NCBI GenBank assembly: GCA_021234155.1
Contig: JAJEKV010000064.1
Span: forward strand, 1,796,001-1,860,000
Length of the DNA: 64,000 nt
Source of the DNA: Isoetes taiwanensis
Taxonomy: Eukaryota > Streptophyta > Lycopodiopsida > Isoetales > Isoetaceae
Reading direction: 5' to 3'
Shown: positions 45,511-57,291 of the stretch, in pieces
Numbering within the stretch: the stretch's first letter is position 1
How the letters are laid out: every line of letters starts with the position of its first letter
Position numbers and translations under genes: made by a program
Notes under the pieces: generated by a model
What the model was told of the DNA's origin: nothing
The model's input: the letters and a program-made list of their open reading frames with translations, nothing else
Database searches by the model: none

Positions 45511-47950
45511 TCTTTCACAAAAATGAGAAATTTATAGCATTGCCATAATGACTGCCAGCATCATTATAGCCGACGACGCTATAGGGAATCCGATAAAATC
45601 ACTTTCCGTCTGCCTACTGTAGGTTGACGTGGACGTCCTGCTGAAAATTTTAAACCCAGAAAGTGATACTTAACTACCTCTATTAGTGGCGTGTCGGACC
45701 ATAAAACACCCACGGAACAAACCATCCTTTTCTGCTATGAATTGATATTAAAATTACGGACGGAAGTTGACATTTCTTTTTGAATTTTGAATCCATTCTT
45801 GACGCTGATTTTGATGGAAGGATATTCGACATTTGAATATTTTTAAAAATGTTCAATCTCTAGAGCCGCTCAGAAGACGCACTAGGATCGAACTGGAATC
45901 ACAGCTTTAAAAGGCAGATTCATCCAAAATCGAAGGCGCCCACAAAAATGAATAGCGCGCCTCGCAATTGGTCACTGAATTACAGGAATTTCGGTCGCAA
46001 TAGTTTATATAGCTATTTCATGCGTTAATTTTCATCTCTAAACTGACCCTTTTCATAGAAGAACATGTGCCCTCCCAGTCTCTAACCTTTTTCACCCAAA
46101 AAAGCTACTTGCAATTGCTGTAGCGCATTAGCATTCCTGATGTTCCATATTTGATGTCTTCCTGTCATTATCACAATCTCTCAATAGAGAACACTCATTA
46201 ACCACCGCTAAATATCATTACACCTGTTGTTTGTTAATTGCAACATGCTGCCTACGGATTTTTTTTTCATTTGCATATGCAGCAATATAAATGGTCTGGT
46301 TGAATGATTTCAGTGAATTCAAAAGAATCGCCGCCGCGATCCTTTACATCTATCTGCTTTCTCTCTGAGTCATTGCATTCTGCTTTCTCTGTGAGTCATT
46401 GCATTTGCATTCTGCTTTACATGTTGAAAATTGAAAATATACCATTATCTTCTTATCGTGATATGAAGATAAATTCAATTCTCAAAACCAGCAAGCAAAG
46501 GAGAAAAACTTAAAGAAAAGCCCCATCTGGGTGTCTTCACTAAAACAACACAATATACAATATGCTGAAAATATGATGTGTCTTTGAAAGTGTAACCATT
46601 ATACTCGGGATTAAAAAACCTCGCCCTTTCGGGTTTTCGAGGAAAAACCCTAACCATAATAGAAACACTAAACAAAGATCGTTAACTGAACACAATTGAG
46701 CATGACAACGCTTAAATGAGTCGATAATCATGCTTGAAAAAGCTGATAGTCATGATTCTCTGATCCTTGAATACATCAATACTTGATTCTCCTACACCAG
46801 GCTGAGAGAGCAGGAACAAGACTTGATCCTCCTACAACACAACTGATAGAGCAAAACTACAACCACAAATCACGAAGCCATACCAGAAGCTTACGAACTA
46901 TCAACCTGCACAAGAAATGAGACTATTACAACAACCACATAGCCTAGCACGGAGCTCACGATCTGCAACCCTCCACTGACCCGAGAGCTACAATCTCACA
47001 ACCAACTAAACTAGGCATGAGGGCCTTTCACAACTAATAACCTAGGCACGAGGGCCTCCAATCTCACAACCATCCACTGGCACGAGGGCCACAAACACAC
47101 AAACCTCCACTGGCACAAGGGCCACCATACACAAACCATCTATACGCAAAAAGGTCACAAAATCATAACCAATACTTGGCACAAGAGACATGAAGGCCTT
47201 TCATAATTAAGCATATTAATGTGGGCGATAGGTGGGAAGATCAAGGTTTGCAGCAAACAGATGAACAGGAAGACACAGATGTGCTGATGAAGCAGAAGAA
47301 TGGAAAAGGGTTATATGGAGGGAGGAAACCTAACTAACTAGAAATCATGAAGAAACACCATAAGCTCATGAATCGTCAATATACATATGTACTACAAGAA
47401 TGGGGATATTATAACAATCACAATGTAAAAAAGGCCACAACCACATAATCAAATGCTTGGCACGACGCCCATGAACTCTCTGTCTCAAGGGCCATAATCT
47501 CACAACCACCATACTAGCAGGCGGACCACAATCTAACACACCAACCACTGGCACGAGGACCACCATACAAACCATCCATATGCAAGAGGGCCACAAAATC
47601 TCAATCAATAGCCAAAGCAAAGGATGTATTCGTATGAAAGCTATAAAACATGAGGATCTTATGTCAATGTTTAGAAGAAAGAATGAGCTGATGAAGATGA
47701 AAAAGAAGAAATGGAGTATATATGCGAGAAAAAACCTAACTACCAAGGGAGTCTAACTAACTAAAGGTAGCAATGGTTTCGAGAATTACATTTTCTTAAA
47801 TTCTAGGAAAGTCTTAGGTTTAGTCTCACCAAACATGTCTCATCCTCCTAGTTCAGGTGTGACCCTCGCAAACATCGCCGTCGCGATTTTGCTGAGCATT
47901 ACAATGAAATTTTGTAGTGTATGTGACTGTTAAGGCTAGAACTTTGGAGT
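45511..47950. repeat. Repeat-rich spacer with LTR-like and GCACGAGGGCC repeats
   Basis: No gene recognised. Further copy-2-type palindromes lie at 46324-46343 (AGAATCGC-CGCC-GCGATCCT) and 47870-47891. From about 46600 comes GATTAAAAAACC with GGGTTTTCGAGGAAAAACCC, shared with 33.6 kb. Then, at 46930-47180 and 47450-47600, there are many loose tandem copies of CACTGGCACGAGGGCCAC. This may be an old LTR, but no partner or coding part is visible. Confidence 0.5.
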
Positions 47951-48148
47951 TTGATTGCGAAGATCACCGCCGAGAACCTGACGAGTACTTATTTCTGCAG
48001 AATGGAGGATGTAGTGGAACTTCACATGCTCGATATGAAGGTAGCACAAGGCAGAGCACATAGTTTCATGCACCATCACAATGTTCCTATGCCAGAGGAT
48101 CTGGTGGTCGTCTCGCTTCATGAAGTCTTTGATGGGCAATTGCCACTC
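47951..48148 (+). pseudogene. Unknown ORF, 5' half, interrupted by the gypsy element
   Basis: The frame MEDVVELHMLDMKVAQGRAH followed by SFMHHHNVPMPEDLV (from about 48002, after a TTTCTGCAG that could be a splice acceptor) runs up to the retrotransposon's target site CACTC at 48144. It continues in the same frame at 57292 beyond the element. I do not recognise the protein. Confidence 0.45.
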
Positions 48149-50357
48149 TGTTGCGCTCAGTGCAACATCTAAACTAGCAAATGGCTTCTTGATTGAATTC
48201 TTCTCTCTTCAAGTGACTAGGCTGAAATGTATGCAGGATGATATTTCAATGCAAACAAGTTAACTCTCACAACAATTTTAATCGATAATAAGCATCACAA
48301 AATTCTTCATCTCTGGAAAACCCAATTTGCATCACGCATTTAATTTTCAAAACATATCTATTGCATAAATGTAACCTTCACAACACTTTTCAAAAATAAC
48401 TCAGCATTCAGATCACTACAAGTTTTCCATTTGCTCAAGAATGGATTTTGCCCAAACAAAATATCTATTAGTTTTGAATTGTCAAATATTCTCAAACACT
48501 TCAATGTTTCAGCAATTTAACGTTCACAAAATCTTAATGGTTATTTCACCTTCATATTTTTCAGCAATTTTGAGTTCACCAGGTCGCTACTCCAAGCTGC
48601 CGGGGACCGACTTCTTCTGCCGCCTCTGCTCCTAATACTCTCACCAACCTTCCCATTCGGTCCGGCACCTCTTTCTCGCATTCGCTAGGAGATTCCAAAT
48701 ATTTCTAATTCAATCTTCTTCCAGTAGCGAAACCCATAAGTCGGATTTTCTCAGAGATATAGGATATTTCCGTGACTTCAATGACTTCAATAATTCATAT
48801 CCTATTCTATCAATATTTTATGCCCCATCGAAACCATACCATGGTAATAATTGCCCTTTGAAACTTCAAATTCTTTGAGAATGGAAAAATAATAATTACC
48901 CCTTGAAACTTCAAGTCCTTTGAGACTTCGTAACCATGCCTAGCTCAAAACTTTATGCGATCCAAGTGTTCCAAGTGCTCTGTAGCAGTAATGTAAGCAA
49001 TATGAGCATCTTGTCTTCGTCTTCATCTCCTTATTCAGCTAATGCAACTGGTCCCTGTAAAGATAATTATCTCAACGGATTATGATTGTTCCTTTGCTTG
49101 GTATTGAATATGTCTGTTAACTTGCAAGGGAACTTTCCTCATTTGTGATCAACTGCTCATGCACCAACAATGATCCTGGCCTCGACAAGAATAACATGAA
49201 CCTTTCTCCTCCAGATCTGAACAAACAACTGTCTAAAATGGCATGTTTCATGAGTCTAGGTGAACGAACAAATAATCTAGCAGCATAAACCTTCTCAGTT
49301 TGCTTACTTCTTACTGAGCTACGAATATGTCACCTACTTCTTACTGCGCTACTCACATGTTGATCACCTCAAATTTTGCTACTGTTTGACAATATTTTTC
49401 TCCCTATCTCAAAACTACTTGAAATTGGCTTAGCGTTATCCTGTAATTGTTGCAACATTTCTGCGCCATGATAGCTCCTTCATGGCCTAGGTGCAGTGTT
49501 GCCCTTAAGGCCAAATTTGTCTAGACATAATTTAGAAGGTCTGGCGAATAATACAGTTATGAGATTAGTTATGTTGGCGAATATTTTTTAGATATAAATG
49601 TTTTTTATAGAAATCTAGGCAAATCAGAATCAACATTATTCCGACAAGATTTAAGTGTCTTTTTTTTCTCAAGTGCAATTTATTTAAGGGAATTTTAATC
49701 ACCCATATTCATCAAAGGAACAAACACATAGTAACTATAGTGCATGTTGGAATACCACAATTTAACCATTGCAAATGACTTTATCCTTATAGATAAAACA
49801 AATCTATGAAAAGGAAGGTCTATTAAAAAAATCCTCTCCAATGCATTCTTAGAAGTTTGATTTGCACTATAATATCCATAAAAGTAGCTCTTAAAACTAT
49901 GCACCTGGATGGACATGGTGAATAAATTAGGTTATGAAGAAAACCTAGAATATTAGGCAATACCTTGAGAAATCTTTCAGAAAGAGGGTAGAACGTGGGG
50001 CTTAATCCACAGCTTGTCTGCTTAGTAGATGTGGCGAATTTGCAGGTGTAGTAAGATTTATTTGTAGAAAAGCTGGCTAATTTTTATTCTTTCATTTATA
50101 ACAGACCCTACTAAACCATAGTGTCAAAAAATTTCAATACACTTAAAATATAGCCTTTTGGCGAACTTTCGTCCTTAAGGGCTACCCTGCCTAGGTGTGT
50201 TCATAAACACACCAAGAGGTGGTCCAACCCACCAGGACTTCTTGCAAAATCGTAGCCCTGCTCCTACTTATTTCTAGGAAGTAATTTAACCTGCAAAAGA
50301 CAAACAACATATTAGATTAAAAAAGAATTCTGCTCAAATGTTGCACAGAGTGCAACA
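48149..50357 (-). repeat. 3' LTR of the gypsy element (contains a MITE)
   Basis: 2209 bp. Removing the MITE at 49494-50189 and one copy of its 8-bp target duplication leaves 1505 bp, against 1504 bp for the other LTR. Confidence 0.95.
49494..50189. mobile_element. hAT-type MITE nested in the 3' LTR, 696 bp
   Basis: The ends are CAGTGTTGCCCTTAAGG and, inverted, CAGGGTAGCCCTTAAGG (15 of 17 match), with the CAG-G start typical of hAT. The 8-bp CCTAGGTG is duplicated at 49486-49493 and 50190-50197 and occurs once in the other LTR, which serves as the empty site. There is no coding capacity for a transposase. Confidence 0.92.
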
Positions 50358-50398
50358 TTTCTTGCCCAAACAAGGATTGGGCTGGTCCCTTCAGCCCA

Positions 50399-53300
50399 CT
50401 AAGGCCAATATCTTTTGAGATGGAGCACATTGACGGGATTGGGCAGCTGCTTCATATTTCCATCAGTGAGTATGTAAGAATTAGTCCCAGCTTTGCCTTT
50501 AATGAAAAACGGTCCCTCCCACAAGGCTGCAAACTTTGGTGCTTTATCCTCAAGTGCTTTATTCCATTTCAATACCAGATCGCCCACTTCAAAGTTTCTT
50601 GGGTGCCCATGCTTTCTTTCAAAGTTCTTTTGCATCCGCTTCTTACTCACAATCATGCTATCTAGAGCAGCAATTCTCATTTCATCCAATTCGAGCAACG
50701 CATCCAGTCTACGTTGGTGAGCTTCCCGATCTGTTTGCAAGACCTCGCACGTCACTTCAAGTACAGGTATCTCCAAATGGATTGGTAAATGTGCTTCTGT
50801 CCCGTATGTCAGCTCATATGGTGTAAACCCTGTGCTTTGCTTAACTGTCATTCTGTACGCCCACAGTGCATTATGCAGCTTCTCATGCCAATCTCTTCTA
50901 TGTATGCTCACTGTTTTCTTCAAGATGTTTTTTAACACTTTATTTGTGGCTTCTGACTGTCCATTTCCCTGCGGATAGTAGGAGCTGCTTTTTGTATGCT
51001 TTATCTTCATCGTTTTGCACATGTTCTCCACTACATTGTTAATGAAATGACTCCCTCTATCTGTTATCAGCTTCAAAGGCACCCCAAACCTGCTACAAAT
51101 ATTCTCAACTATGAATTTGGCCGTAGCTTGGGCTGTGGCTTCCCTCAAAGCAACCGCTTCTGCCCACTTCGTGAAAAGGTCTGTGGCCACCAGAATATAA
51201 TGGTGCTGCCCTGAAGAAGGTGGTTCTAGCCTTCCAATGTAATCCAAACCCCAAGTTTGAAATGGTCCAGGAGTTACTATAGGTGTGAGCGGGCCTGGCA
51301 CCAAAATTCTCCTACCATGCATTTGGCATTGTTGACATCTCAAAACTTTGTTATGGCAATCCTTGAACATACTAGGCCAGTAGTAGCCTGCTCTCAGAAC
51401 CTTGTTCACGGTAACCTTGCTCGAGAAATGTCCGCCGCATACTCCTCCATGGCATTCTTCCATGACCAATTCTTGTTCTTCCTCATCGAGACACCTAAGG
51501 TAAAGACCTGATCTGTCTTTGAAGCATAACACATTCCCCACCATTACATATTTCAAGCAACTTTCCTTGAACTTCTTAACTGCTTGCCAGTTCAAACCCT
51601 CCGGAACTATTTGTTGTGTTAAATATTGCATAATGGGTACCATCCACGAATTCTGCATGCTGATGAATGTCACTTCTGATATAGCCAATCCTGATGGTGT
51701 TTGTTCTTCACTGTCAACGCACTCATTCCTTTCATTAATCAGATCATGCTGATAAAAGGCGTATGGTAGGTATACACTAGGATCCTTGTCTTTGGTGTAT
51801 ATTTCTACCTTTAAGTCATACTCAACCAGCCGCGCCGCCCACCTATAAAGTTTGTCTTTTTTCTTCCCCTTACTCATAAGAAACTTCATTGGATCATGTT
51901 TCATGTAAACCACTACCGTTTGTCGAAGAAACATATAACCCTGTTTGTCTACTAAATATATTAAGGCTGCAGCATATTTCTCACTTAAGGGATACTTTTC
52001 CTCAGTGGGATTCCATTGTTTCCCAGCAAATTTCACAACACGCTTTCCTTGCATCAGCACCAACCCTAAAGCTTTTGCTGTTACTGTTATGTAAACTTCA
52101 AATGGCTTATGATAATCAGGTTTCACCAAGACTTTTGTCGAACTCAAACAGGTTAAGATTTGTTCAAAAGCCGCTTGACAAGTGCTATTCCACTCAACGA
52201 GCATTCCCTTGCTTTTAGCTGTCGGTACTGCTCCTACTCTTGTCAATTTAGTGATAGGGGCTACCATATGAGAGAAGTTTGGCACGTGGATCCGAAGAAA
52301 ACTCAGCATGCCTACCAGCCTCTTCACTTCCTTGAGTGTCCTCGGTGGTGGCAAAGTTTTGATAATGTCTACTTTCTCTTGAGCTGCCTGCACCCCTGCC
52401 TTTGAGACTTTATGTCCCAGCAATATCCCTTCTTCCACATTAAAAATGCACTTCCTGGGATTTAAGCACACGCTATATTCCCTACACAATCTCAATACGG
52501 TCTGCACAAAGTGTAAATGCTGGACCCCGGGTGTTCCCAAGCAAAGATCGTCCAAGTAAACTCTCAAATTGTCCTTTGGCATTGAATCAAACACTCTGTC
52601 CATGGTTCTCTGAAAAACAGAAGGTGCATTCATCAAACCGAACGGCATTTTTACCATGGCAAACGTTCCCCAAGGTGTAATAAAGGATGTTTTTGATTGA
52701 TCTTCTTCCCTGACTGCTATCTGATTGAATCCTGAGAAACCGTCCAGGAATGAGTACCTGTCATTTCCAGCAACTGCATAAAGCACCTCCTCTAAAAAAG
52801 GCAAAGGATAGAAATCTTTTTTGGTGGCCTTATTTAGTTCCTGGTAATCTACACAGATTCTCAAACTCTTATTCTTCTTTCTCACTGGCACTATACATGA
52901 CACCCAGTCGGGATTTGCAATGTATCTGATCAAACCAGCCTGCAACATTTTGTCTAGCTCCAGTTTAATCAAGGGTTCCAAGGCTGGGTTAATCCTCCTG
53001 AGTCTCTGCGCTATTGGTTTGGCCCCCTCTTTTAGTTCTATACTGAATTCCCCAACATGATTAGGTATTCCCTTTAACTCAGAGTAGTCCCAAGCAAATG
53101 TATCTGCGTACTCTTGAAAGGTATCAATGTACTGTTGAAGAGCGTCCTTTGAAGTAGTGATTCCCACACTCAAGTTTCTAATCTCATCATTCTTCGTGAT
53201 CTGCACATCTTTCACAAATTTCTCCTCGCTTGTGTCTATCACTAGGATGGGACACATCTGCTCCAACTTACTATCCTCCATATTTTCTTCGTCAATAGCT

Positions 53301-55744
53301 CCTATGCTCAGAAATTCAAACAAGGCTCCCTTGCACAGCTGATCAGCCGCTTCATTTTCTCCTCTTGGTACATGCTGGATATCCCATTCCTCAAAAGATT
53401 GCAGCAGATCTATTGCCCTGTTATGGTACTGTATCATGTCTCCATGCTTCACCCTATACTCTCCAATAATTTGCTTGCAGACTAACATAGAATCTCCGCG
53501 AATGGTCAAGTGCGTCACCTTCAAGTCCTTTGCTGCAGAAATCCCCATAAGCAATGCTTCATACTCAGCAGCATTTGATGTAATGCCCGGTATTATTTTG
53601 CTGCTCGTTTGGAGCACCCTGCCATGATCATCCTTCAGGATTACCCCTGCTGCACCCACTCTTGCCCTCTTCGAAGCCCCTCCATCAAACCACAAGCAAC
53701 CTTTAATCTCATTCAGACTCCCCTTATTCTCTTGCTTTTGGTCTGTTTTGGGTTTCTCCTTATTTAGCTTGGCACATTTAGCTACATCTGTCGGCATGCT
53801 ATATTTGTTGTTTGCTTGTTCCGCCCCACTGTCAGTCATGGCTAGGTAATAGACTCCTTGGCCCTTTGATTCTAATAATTCCTCCCATCCTATAAAATGT
53901 GAGCGCTCCTGTGTTCCTGATGTATGACCTTCTGTTAGTATATTTACTCTCCTAACCCCGTCAGAGATTGAGCATGTTCCGTCAGACCATATAGGTCGAG
54001 CATCCACTGCTCTCATCCACCTCCTGCCTAATAGCAAGTCATATAAATCTTCACTGTCTCCATCAAATGACACAACCACAAAATCCACATGGGCTACTAC
54101 GCCTTCAACTTTCACTTCACAGTTTGAGACCACCCCTAAAGGTTTCACCTTGTTGTTGGTAAAAGATTTTAATACGCATTTTGACGTGGAATCAACCGTC
54201 AATCCCAATCTCTTCATCACATGATAGGGCATAATGCTTAATCCAGAACCTCCATCGATAACTACGTTTTTTAGACACTTTCCTTTTACTTCTGCTATAC
54301 ATTTGAGGATACCGGGATCTTCTTCCGCTCTAGGGAGAACCAGCTGCATGTTTTCCTGATTTTCAAAGCTTCCTCTTTCATCCTCTGAAGCGCGCAACAT
54401 TTGCTGCCTATATGCAGGAGCAATCCTTAATAGCGTAGCCAAATCAACAGTGACTTTGGAGTTCTTGAGCAATGCTTCTAACTCATTATGGCAGGAAGAA
54501 GATGTCTCCACTCGTTTAGGAGCAAGGGGGACTGCTGCATCTCTATGTTTTATAGCACGTAAGGGGCTTTTATCTCGATTGGGCAAATCAAATGGCCGCC
54601 CGCTTCTGGTCTGAATTGCCATAATATTCTCTTCTTCCTCAAACAAACTCTCTATAAAATAAGATCCACTATGTTCAGCAACTTTTCCTTTTACCTTTTG
54701 AGCTTCCTGTTTGTCAAGATATTCCTTGATCCTGCATCTGTCCTCCTTGTGACCTACCTCCTTACAAAATTCGCAAATTGGGCACTCTTTGCCGAAGTGG
54801 CCTCTCCTACTGCATTTGGGGCATGGTCTCCACCAGCACATATTTTCTGTATGACCTGTCCTATCACAATGTGCACATGGTTTGAGAGCAGCTTCACTGA
54901 GCGGTGCGGGGGTCGTTTGTGCGAGCATTTTTTCAGCTAGTTGCTTTGAGACTTCCATAAGACTCATCATGCTTGCTTCCAATTTGCTGGTTGCTCTGGC
55001 CACTTCATGCTTTATCTCATCTTCCAACTTGGTCTTCTTTCCAACAGCATAACAATGTTCTACTTCTCTTTCCGTAATACATTCATCCCCCTCCTCCTCT
55101 ATCGCGTATAGCACACGTGCCACATCTATTGCCTTAGTGAAGGCTGCATGTATAGAATTCAGCCCACCCAAAGCCTGGACTTTGCTCATCTTTTTATGTA
55201 ACTTAGGTTGTGGCTTTAGACCATTCACAAAAGCATGTATCATATGAAAATTAGGCGTCTCAACATCATGCTGTTTACACTTCAGGAGATAGAGGTTAAA
55301 CCTCTCTACATACGAATGAATATTCTCACCTTTTCTGATCTGCATAGTGTGTAGTTCCTGCAATAAGCCTCCTTGAGTGATGCCCCCTCCGAACCTATCG
55401 AAGAAAGATTGCTGCAAGCTTTCCCAATCTGTCACCCCGATACTCTCTTGGTATAACAACCAAGATTTGGCCTCCCTTTTCAAAGCTAGCTTAAGCATTT
55501 GTTGTTTAGTACCTTTCTTTCTGCCGTATTCTTCGTAATAGTCTTCCAGTTGCTGCCAGAACTCTTGAGGATTTCCTACTCCATCAAATGTTGGTACAGG
55601 TACTGGCATGGTAACTTCAATCTGATAGGGAGGGGAAATAGCGGTATTTATCTGAGTGACCGTTGTCTCCTCCATGATGCTAGCAGCCCCTGCTTCTTGT
55701 TTGTCATCTATCTGAACCTTTTTGGGAGGCATATTGTATGCCAA
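50399..55744 (-). CDS. Gypsy gag-pol polyprotein with two RNase H domains
   Basis: One open frame of 1781 codons. Order, with approximate residues: Gag with a retrotransposon-Gag core (ESLQQSFFDRFGG, about 105-120); three CX2CX4HX4C zinc knuckles (290-345); aspartic protease VVIDGGSGLSIMP (about 491); an RNase H of archaeal/plant type with its four acidic sites visible in FDGGA, AEYEALL, RGDS and AADQL (685-811); reverse transcriptase with VYLDD (920-1150, YLDD near 1061); a second, original RNase H where the first and third acidic residues look lost (ITVTAK for the usual TDAS, YMKHD for TDH; about 1210-1330); integrase with HHCC zinc finger (1440-1470) and D, D, E in ATDLF, ITDRG and QSEATN (1520-1595); then a GPF-containing C-terminus. 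No stop or shift. It resembles the dual-RNase-H Tat lineage, but here the extra RNase H precedes RT. Confidence 0.95.
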   Translation of the reverse strand: MAYNMPPKKVQIDDKQEAGAASIMEETTVTQINTAISPPYQIEVTMPVPVPTFDGVGNPQEFWQQLEDYYEEYGRKKGTKQQMLKLALKREAKSWLLYQESIGVTDWESLQQSFFDRFGGGITQGGLLQELHTMQIRKGENIHSYVERFNLYLLKCKQHDVETPNFHMIHAFVNGLKPQPKLHKKMSKVQALGGLNSIHAAFTKAIDVARVLYAIEEEGDECITEREVEHCYAVGKKTKLEDEIKHEVARATSKLEASMMSLMEVSKQLAEKMLAQTTPAPLSEAALKPCAHCDRTGHTENMCWWRPCPKCSRRGHFGKECPICEFCKEVGHKEDRCRIKEYLDKQEAQKVKGKVAEHSGSYFIESLFEEEENIMAIQTRSGRPFDLPNRDKSPLRAIKHRDAAVPLAPKRVETSSSCHNELEALLKNSKVTVDLATLLRIAPAYRQQMLRASEDERGSFENQENMQLVLPRAEEDPGILKCIAEVKGKCLKNVVIDGGSGLSIMPYHVMKRLGLTVDSTSKCVLKSFTNNKVKPLGVVSNCEVKVEGVVAHVDFVVVSFDGDSEDLYDLLLGRRWMRAVDARPIWSDGTCSISDGVRRVNILTEGHTSGTQERSHFIGWEELLESKGQGVYYLAMTDSGAEQANNKYSMPTDVAKCAKLNKEKPKTDQKQENKGSLNEIKGCLWFDGGASKRARVGAAGVILKDDHGRVLQTSSKIIPGITSNAAEYEALLMGISAAKDLKVTHLTIRGDSMLVCKQIIGEYRVKHGDMIQYHNRAIDLLQSFEEWDIQHVPRGENEAADQLCKGALFEFLSIGAIDEENMEDSKLEQMCPILVIDTSEEKFVKDVQITKNDEIRNLSVGITTSKDALQQYIDTFQEYADTFAWDYSELKGIPNHVGEFSIELKEGAKPIAQRLRRINPALEPLIKLELDKMLQAGLIRYIANPDWVSCIVPVRKKNKSLRICVDYQELNKATKKDFYPLPFLEEVLYAVAGNDRYSFLDGFSGFNQIAVREEDQSKTSFITPWGTFAMVKMPFGLMNAPSVFQRTMDRVFDSMPKDNLRVYLDDLCLGTPGVQHLHFVQTVLRLCREYSVCLNPRKCIFNVEEGILLGHKVSKAGVQAAQEKVDIIKTLPPPRTLKEVKRLVGMLSFLRIHVPNFSHMVAPITKLTRVGAVPTAKSKGMLVEWNSTCQAAFEQILTCLSSTKVLVKPDYHKPFEVYITVTAKALGLVLMQGKRVVKFAGKQWNPTEEKYPLSEKYAAALIYLVDKQGYMFLRQTVVVYMKHDPMKFLMSKGKKKDKLYRWAARLVEYDLKVEIYTKDKDPSVYLPYAFYQHDLINERNECVDSEEQTPSGLAISEVTFISMQNSWMVPIMQYLTQQIVPEGLNWQAVKKFKESCLKYVMVGNVLCFKDRSGLYLRCLDEEEQELVMEECHGGVCGGHFSSKVTVNKVLRAGYYWPSMFKDCHNKVLRCQQCQMHGRRILVPGPLTPIVTPGPFQTWGLDYIGRLEPPSSGQHHYILVATDLFTKWAEAVALREATAQATAKFIVENICSRFGVPLKLITDRGSHFINNVVENMCKTMKIKHTKSSSYYPQGNGQSEATNKVLKNILKKTVSIHRRDWHEKLHNALWAYRMTVKQSTGFTPYELTYGTEAHLPIHLEIPVLEVTCEVLQTDREAHQRRLDALLELDEMRIAALDSMIVSKKRMQKNFERKHGHPRNFEVGDLVLKWNKALEDKAPKFAALWEGPFFIKGKAGTNSYILTDGNMKQLPNPVNVLHLKRYWP

Positions 55745-55769
55745 AATAAGAAGAGATCCCGAAAGATCT

Positions 55770-55783
55770 CGGTAGGACCTCCA
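55770..55783 (-). promoter_or_regulatory. Gypsy primer-binding site (tRNA-Gln)
   Basis: In element sense, TGGAGGTCCTACCG begins 4 bases after the 5' LTR. It complements the 3' end of plant tRNA-Gln (acceptor ending GGTAGGACCT plus CCA). The gag ATG is only about 25 bases further on. Confidence 0.8.
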
Positions 55784-55787
55784 AAGA

Positions 55788-57291
55788 TGTTGCGCTCAGT
55801 GCAACATCTAAACTAGCAAATGGCTTCTTGATTGAATTCTTCTCTCTTCAAGTGACTAGGCTGAAATGTATGCAGGATGATATTTCAATGCAAACAAGTT
55901 AACTCTCACAACAATTTTAATCGATAATAAGCATCACAAAATTCTTCATCTCTGGAAAACCCAATTTGCATCACGCATTTAATTTTCAAAACATATCTAT
56001 TGCATAAATGTAACCTTCACAACACTTTTCAAAAATAACTCAGCATTCAGATCACTACAAGTTTTCCATTTGCTCAAGAATGGATTTTGCCCAAACAAAA
56101 TATCTATTAGTTTTTGAATTGTCAAATATTCTCAAACACTTCAATGTTTCAGCAATTTAACGTTCACAAAATCTTAATGGTTATTTCACCTTCATATTTT
56201 TCAGCAATTTTGAGTTCACCAGGTCGCTACTCCAAGCTGCCGGGGACCGACTTCTTCTGCCGCCTCTGCTCCTAATACTCTCACCAACCTTCCCATTCGG
56301 TCCGGCACCTCTTTCTGCATTCGGCTAGGAGATTCCAAATATTTCTAATTCAATCTTCTTCCAGGCGCGAAACCCATAAGTCGGATTTTACTGTAGATAT
56401 AGGATATTTCCGTGACTTCAATGACTTCAATAATTCATATCCTATTCTATCAATATTTTATGCCCCATCGAAACCATACCATGGTAATAATTGCCCTTTG
56501 AAACTTCAAATTCTTTGAGAATGGAAAAATAATAATTACCCCTTGAAACTTCAAGTCCTTTGAGACTTCGTAACCATGCCTAGCTCAAAACTTTATGCGA
56601 TCCAAGTGTTCCAAGTGCTCTGTAGCAGTAATGTAAGCAATATGAGCATCTTGTCTTCGTCTTCATCTCCTTATTCAGCTAATGCAACTGGTCCCTGTAA
56701 AGATAATTATCTCAACGGATTATGATTGTTCCTTTGCTTGGTATTGAATATGTCTGTTAACTTGCAAGGGAACTTTCCTCATTTGTGATCAACTGCTCAT
56801 GCACCAACAATGATCCCGTCTGACAAGAATAACATGAACCTTTCTCCTCCAGATCTGAACAAACAACTGTCTAAAATGGCATGTTTCATGAGTCTAGGTG
56901 AACGAACAAATAATCTAGCAGCATAAACCTTCTCAGTTTGCTTACTTCTTACTGAGCTACGAATATGTCACCTACTTCTTACTGCGCTACTCACATGTTG
57001 ATCACCTCAAATTTTGCTACTGTTTGACAATATTTTTCTCCCTATCTCAAAACTACTTGAAATTGGCTTAGCGTTATCCTGTAATTGTTGCAACATTTCT
57101 GCGCCATGATAGCTCCTTCATGGCCTAGGTGTGTTCATAAACACACCAAGAGGTGGTCCAACCCACCAGGACTTCTTGCAAAATCGTAGCCCTGCTCCTA
57201 CTTATTTCTAGGAAGTAATTTAACCTGCAAAAGACAAACAACATATTAGATTAAAAAAGAATTCTGCTCAAATGTTGCACAGAGTGCAACA
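55788..57291 (-). repeat. 5' LTR of the gypsy element
   Basis: 1504 bp, near-identical to the 3' LTR outside the MITE. Small differences are scattered, for example near 56316, 56364 and 56815. Confidence 0.95.

Larger units (their letters stand above)
48149..57291 (-). mobile_element. Complete Ty3/gypsy retrotransposon, 9143 bp
   Basis: Two long direct repeats begin TGTTGCGCTC and end GTGCAACA (48149-50357 and 55788-57291). The flanks carry a perfect 5-bp target duplication, CACTC (48144-48148 and 57292-57296). The element reads on the minus strand: 5' LTR at 55788-57291, tRNA-Gln primer-binding site, one gag-pol ORF, then 3' LTR. The LTRs differ at only about a dozen places apart from a 696-bp insertion in the 3' LTR, so insertion was fairly recent. 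It landed inside another ORF. Confidence 0.95.

Noticed and set aside
50420-52405. Plus-strand ORFs opposite the gypsy polyprotein
   Set aside because: They are shadows of the 1781-codon minus-strand frame and lack domains.
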